From the NCBI GenBank assembly GCA_942486035.1, contig CALNXK010000025.1, positions 2,673,501 to 2,737,500 on the forward strand: 64,000 bases of DNA, in the 5' to 3' direction. The notes below the pieces were generated by a model. That model did no database searches. It saw only the letters and a list, made by a program, of their open reading frames with translations, and had not been told where the DNA came from. The stretch's first letter is position 1, and each line of letters opens with the position of its first letter. The DNA is from Porites lobata. Its lineage: Eukaryota > Cnidaria > Anthozoa > Scleractinia > Poritidae. The position numbers and the translations under genes are program-made. Positions 61,712 through 64,000 of the stretch are shown here, one piece after another.

Positions 61712-61974
61712 TAGCCTGCGTAGCAAGCGTTTCCGTTTGGTTTCGGAGCAAAAAAAGACTGTGGAAGATTTTAGGTTTTGACCGCGCGAACAAAAGAAAT
61801 GAGAACCAAAAAATGAAAGAGGGAGGAGGGGGGAGGGGAAGAAAGCATTCCTTCTTCTTTCTTCCCCACCCCCTCCCCGCTCTTTTGCTTGCGCCATTTT
61901 TTGCGCGGTCTTTGACTGTTGTTCCTCGTTCTTTGCTCCTAAACCGCACAGAAAGGCTTGCTACGCATGCTACT
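61712..61974. mobile_element. TIR element, TAGCCTGCG.../...GCATGCTA ends, near 9-bp TSD
   Basis: TAGCCTGCGTAGCAAGCGTT at the left is mirrored by AAGGCTTGCTACGCATGCTA at the right. Inner pairs include GGTTTCGGAGCAAA/TTTGCTCCTAAACC and GACCGCGCGAACAAAAG against TTGCGCGGTC. Flanks CTTAGTCGG and CTTAGTGGG match at 8 of 9 positions. About 263 bp; purine-rich on one side and pyrimidine-rich on the other. Confidence 0.85.
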
Positions 61975-63219
61975 TAGTGGGGAGCCCCGGGGGGCCGGGT
62001 GGCGAGGTACTCCCGATAATGGAAAGCTTTTTTTCCAACAATGGCCAAATTATGCACATGAATATAATCAGTCTGATTCTGGTTTGGCATTTTTGTTGGG
62101 CAAGCAACACACGTTGGTTAGAAAATATACTTAAAAAGAAGGACTGAGAGCCGTATTCAGCGACAAACATACGAAGCTTTACCACGGAAAATCTTCCCAC
62201 AATGAAAACAAGCTAACAAACAAAAACAACAAAATAACAAGATATACGTATCTTGATGTATAAAGTGAAAAACTGACTTTGTCCCCAATTGGTTCGCGAT
62301 TTCTACACAACCCAGCAACAACCTCCTTATAACCTGCGACGGTCAGACTTTGTTCTACCTCGCTTCGTTACGGTAACTTAAGGAAAGCGCTCGAGCTGAA
62401 ACTCTCATGTAAATTCTGGGGCCAGTCTATCATTAGCGCGACGTAAACGTGATTGTAGGCTCTCAAAAAATGAACACCACAACTGCCGTCATTGCAATTT
62501 TTAATCATTTTACATCTATATCTACATCTTATTTCATTGCAATAGTTTTTAATTATATACAGCTTTCTTGTAGACAGTTTTCAACTTACATTTTATTTCT
62601 TACTTCATCAATTTTATTTTGTGTTCCCTACTGATTACATTAGTAGAAGGATTCTTTTCTCTGTCTAGACTGTATTTCTTTCTCACACAATTTAATTTAA
62701 GTTGTTATTCACGTGGCTATTTTTCCTGAACGAGTTATTGCTGAAGAGGTTTTCATTTAAAAATTACACCATAAATAGCTTCATGCATATGATGTAGTAC
62801 TGAGGATAGTCACACATGTAGGTTTTCGTTAAAAGATTCAAAACTAAAAAACCGCGCATGTGAGCGTACTACTAGAAAGGTTCGATTTTGATAGTCACAT
62901 CATCTAATTTTGTCCAGAGACCAATAGTTAATACTACATGCAAAATAGCTAGTTTTATGTGAACACGCTACTGAAGAGGTTTTAATTTAAATGGTCAAAC
63001 TATTGGATTTCATTGACGGACTAGTCACTCAACTAAGATTTTTCGAACTAAATCAGTAAAACATAAACAAATACAGTCATGTAAACTTGCTACAGATAAG
63101 GTTTTATTTGAACAGCCGATCACATCACAGCATTTTACAACAGAAATAAAGTAGGGACTATTTTTAAAATGTCTCTATTATTGAATCTGGAAGTAAAAAG
63201 ATTAACTTTAGCTCAAGTC
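61975..63219. other. Intergenic
   Basis: Starts with a C/G-rich MITE-like patch (GGGGAGCCCCGGGGGGCCGG, GTACTCCCGATAATGG). The sequence GAAGAGGTTTT preceded by TTGCT/CTACT recurs at 62,740, 62,970 and (as ACAGATAAGGTTTT) 63,092. This suggests a degenerate tandem array with a unit of about 120-230 bases. No gene. Confidence 0.4.
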
Positions 63220-63475
63220 TCAGACGATTGTAGTTTTCTTCTTTGAATTTCCGGCCTTTTCTTTAGAGTGTGCAATAGGCGTCAGTTCCAAGGCCACAGC
63301 GTGCTCATTACCATGGAATTCTTCTAGTTTTATGTCGCCCTCACTCCCCGACAAACCACCGTAAATCTCTGGTTCCAGCATCTGTTGTCTCTCCTCTGAT
63401 TCCGGATCGAATTGATCTTCCATGTCATCTGGTAATGGAGGCAAGGGATTGTTTGCAATATTTTCACTTGATCGC
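63220..63475 (-). CDS. Terminal coding exon of an unrecognised gene
   Basis: The minus-strand frame enters from an acceptor (TTCTTATAG at 63,484-63,476) and ends at a stop at 63,222-63,220, giving about 85 residues. The peptide is hydrophilic: RSSENIANNPLPPLPDDM, then an acidic stretch (DPESEERQQMLEPEIYGG), SGSEGDIKLEEF, and a basic end (SKEKAGNSKKKTTIV). The final T-T-I-V resembles a class I/II PDZ ligand. It could be the cytoplasmic tail of a membrane protein, but I recognise no family. The preceding exons must lie at 63.5 kb or beyond the window; none is convincing in 63,476-64,000. Confidence 0.55.
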
Positions 63476-64000
63476 CTATAAGAAGAAAACAACGCTGTCA
63501 ACCATAGTAGATGCTATAAAATTGACCATACATTTTAGATCATGCGTACAATTATAGAAGGCAACGTGAAACATTTTACGACGAGCTGATAATTCTGTGA
63601 GACAAGATTGCAATGCTCTATTTTATTATCATTATTTCAAATCTTGATGCCAAACGCAATGGACTCGAAACATGATTTGTACTCAGATTTTCTCACTCTG
63701 AGATTTATACGCTATTACGCCTTAAATGCCAAAAATAAAAGGCGTTCACGTTGATTAAGCGTCTTCCCCTAAATATTTGCCTGCCAAACTAAAAAAAGAG
63801 TCTCCTTTAATAACAATCACCTCCAGCACACTGTCTTAAATATATTAAGTGATGTTATAAGGGAACCTCCTCTCTTTCTTTCTCTCATTCTCTGAACGCT
63901 TGTTTACCTTTGATTTAATGCCGGCATCAACATAGGGGAACAGTTTCTTATTAGCCACTCGGTCAGCTCAATTTTAAATTTCCCGTGCACAACAAGACGT
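63476..64000. other. Right edge, intronic or intergenic
   Basis: Probably intron of the gene whose last exon ends at 63,220. No exon or repeat recognised. Confidence 0.35.

Overview
The window looks like the genome of an anthozoan cnidarian, most likely a stony coral. This is an inference from several things together. The sequence is AT-rich and packed with MITEs. Split housekeeping genes with short animal-type exons (TSR2, GEMIN8, GTF3A) sit beside intronless, lineage-expanded families (alpha-1,3-fucosyltransferases, a class A GPCR). There are SINE and LINE 3' tails and (ATT)n/(GAT)n microsatellites. There is no operon structure or bacterial signal.

Layout. 1-10.6 kb is almost entirely repeats: foldback elements, a decayed non-LTR retrotransposon with a palindromic junction, several MITEs, and a tRNA-headed SINE inside an inverted-repeat element. 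10.8-29.6 kb is a same-strand array of four intronless GT10 fucosyltransferase genes. An intronless BTB-BACK-Kelch gene with a C-terminal membrane segment sits among them, where a fifth copy would be expected: the DNA upstream of the Kelch gene is a diverged copy of the DNA upstream of the fucosyltransferases. 32.3-36.7 kb is TSR2 (minus strand, three exons). 41.7-42.6 kb is an intronless class A GPCR, with a fragment of a second copy at 44.0 kb. 44.3-47.8 kb is GEMIN8 (minus strand, three exons). Head to head with it, 47.9-56.5 kb carries at least six exons of GTF3A (TFIIIA, plus strand); intron 2 holds a nest of terminal-inverted-repeat transposons. 57.5-62 kb is again MITEs. The window ends with the last coding exon of an unrecognised minus-strand gene (63.2-63.5 kb).

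How the genes relate. The fucosyltransferases are predicted Golgi type II enzymes, probably a locally duplicated glycan-decoration family. TSR2 (40S maturation), GEMIN8 (snRNP assembly) and GTF3A (5S rRNA transcription and storage) are three RNA/ribosome biogenesis genes within 25 kb; GEMIN8 and GTF3A appear to share a very short bidirectional promoter. The exon structures for TSR2, GEMIN8 and GTF3A were assembled by eye from splice sites, reading-frame phase and family resemblance. They agree in phase at every junction but are untested against transcripts.
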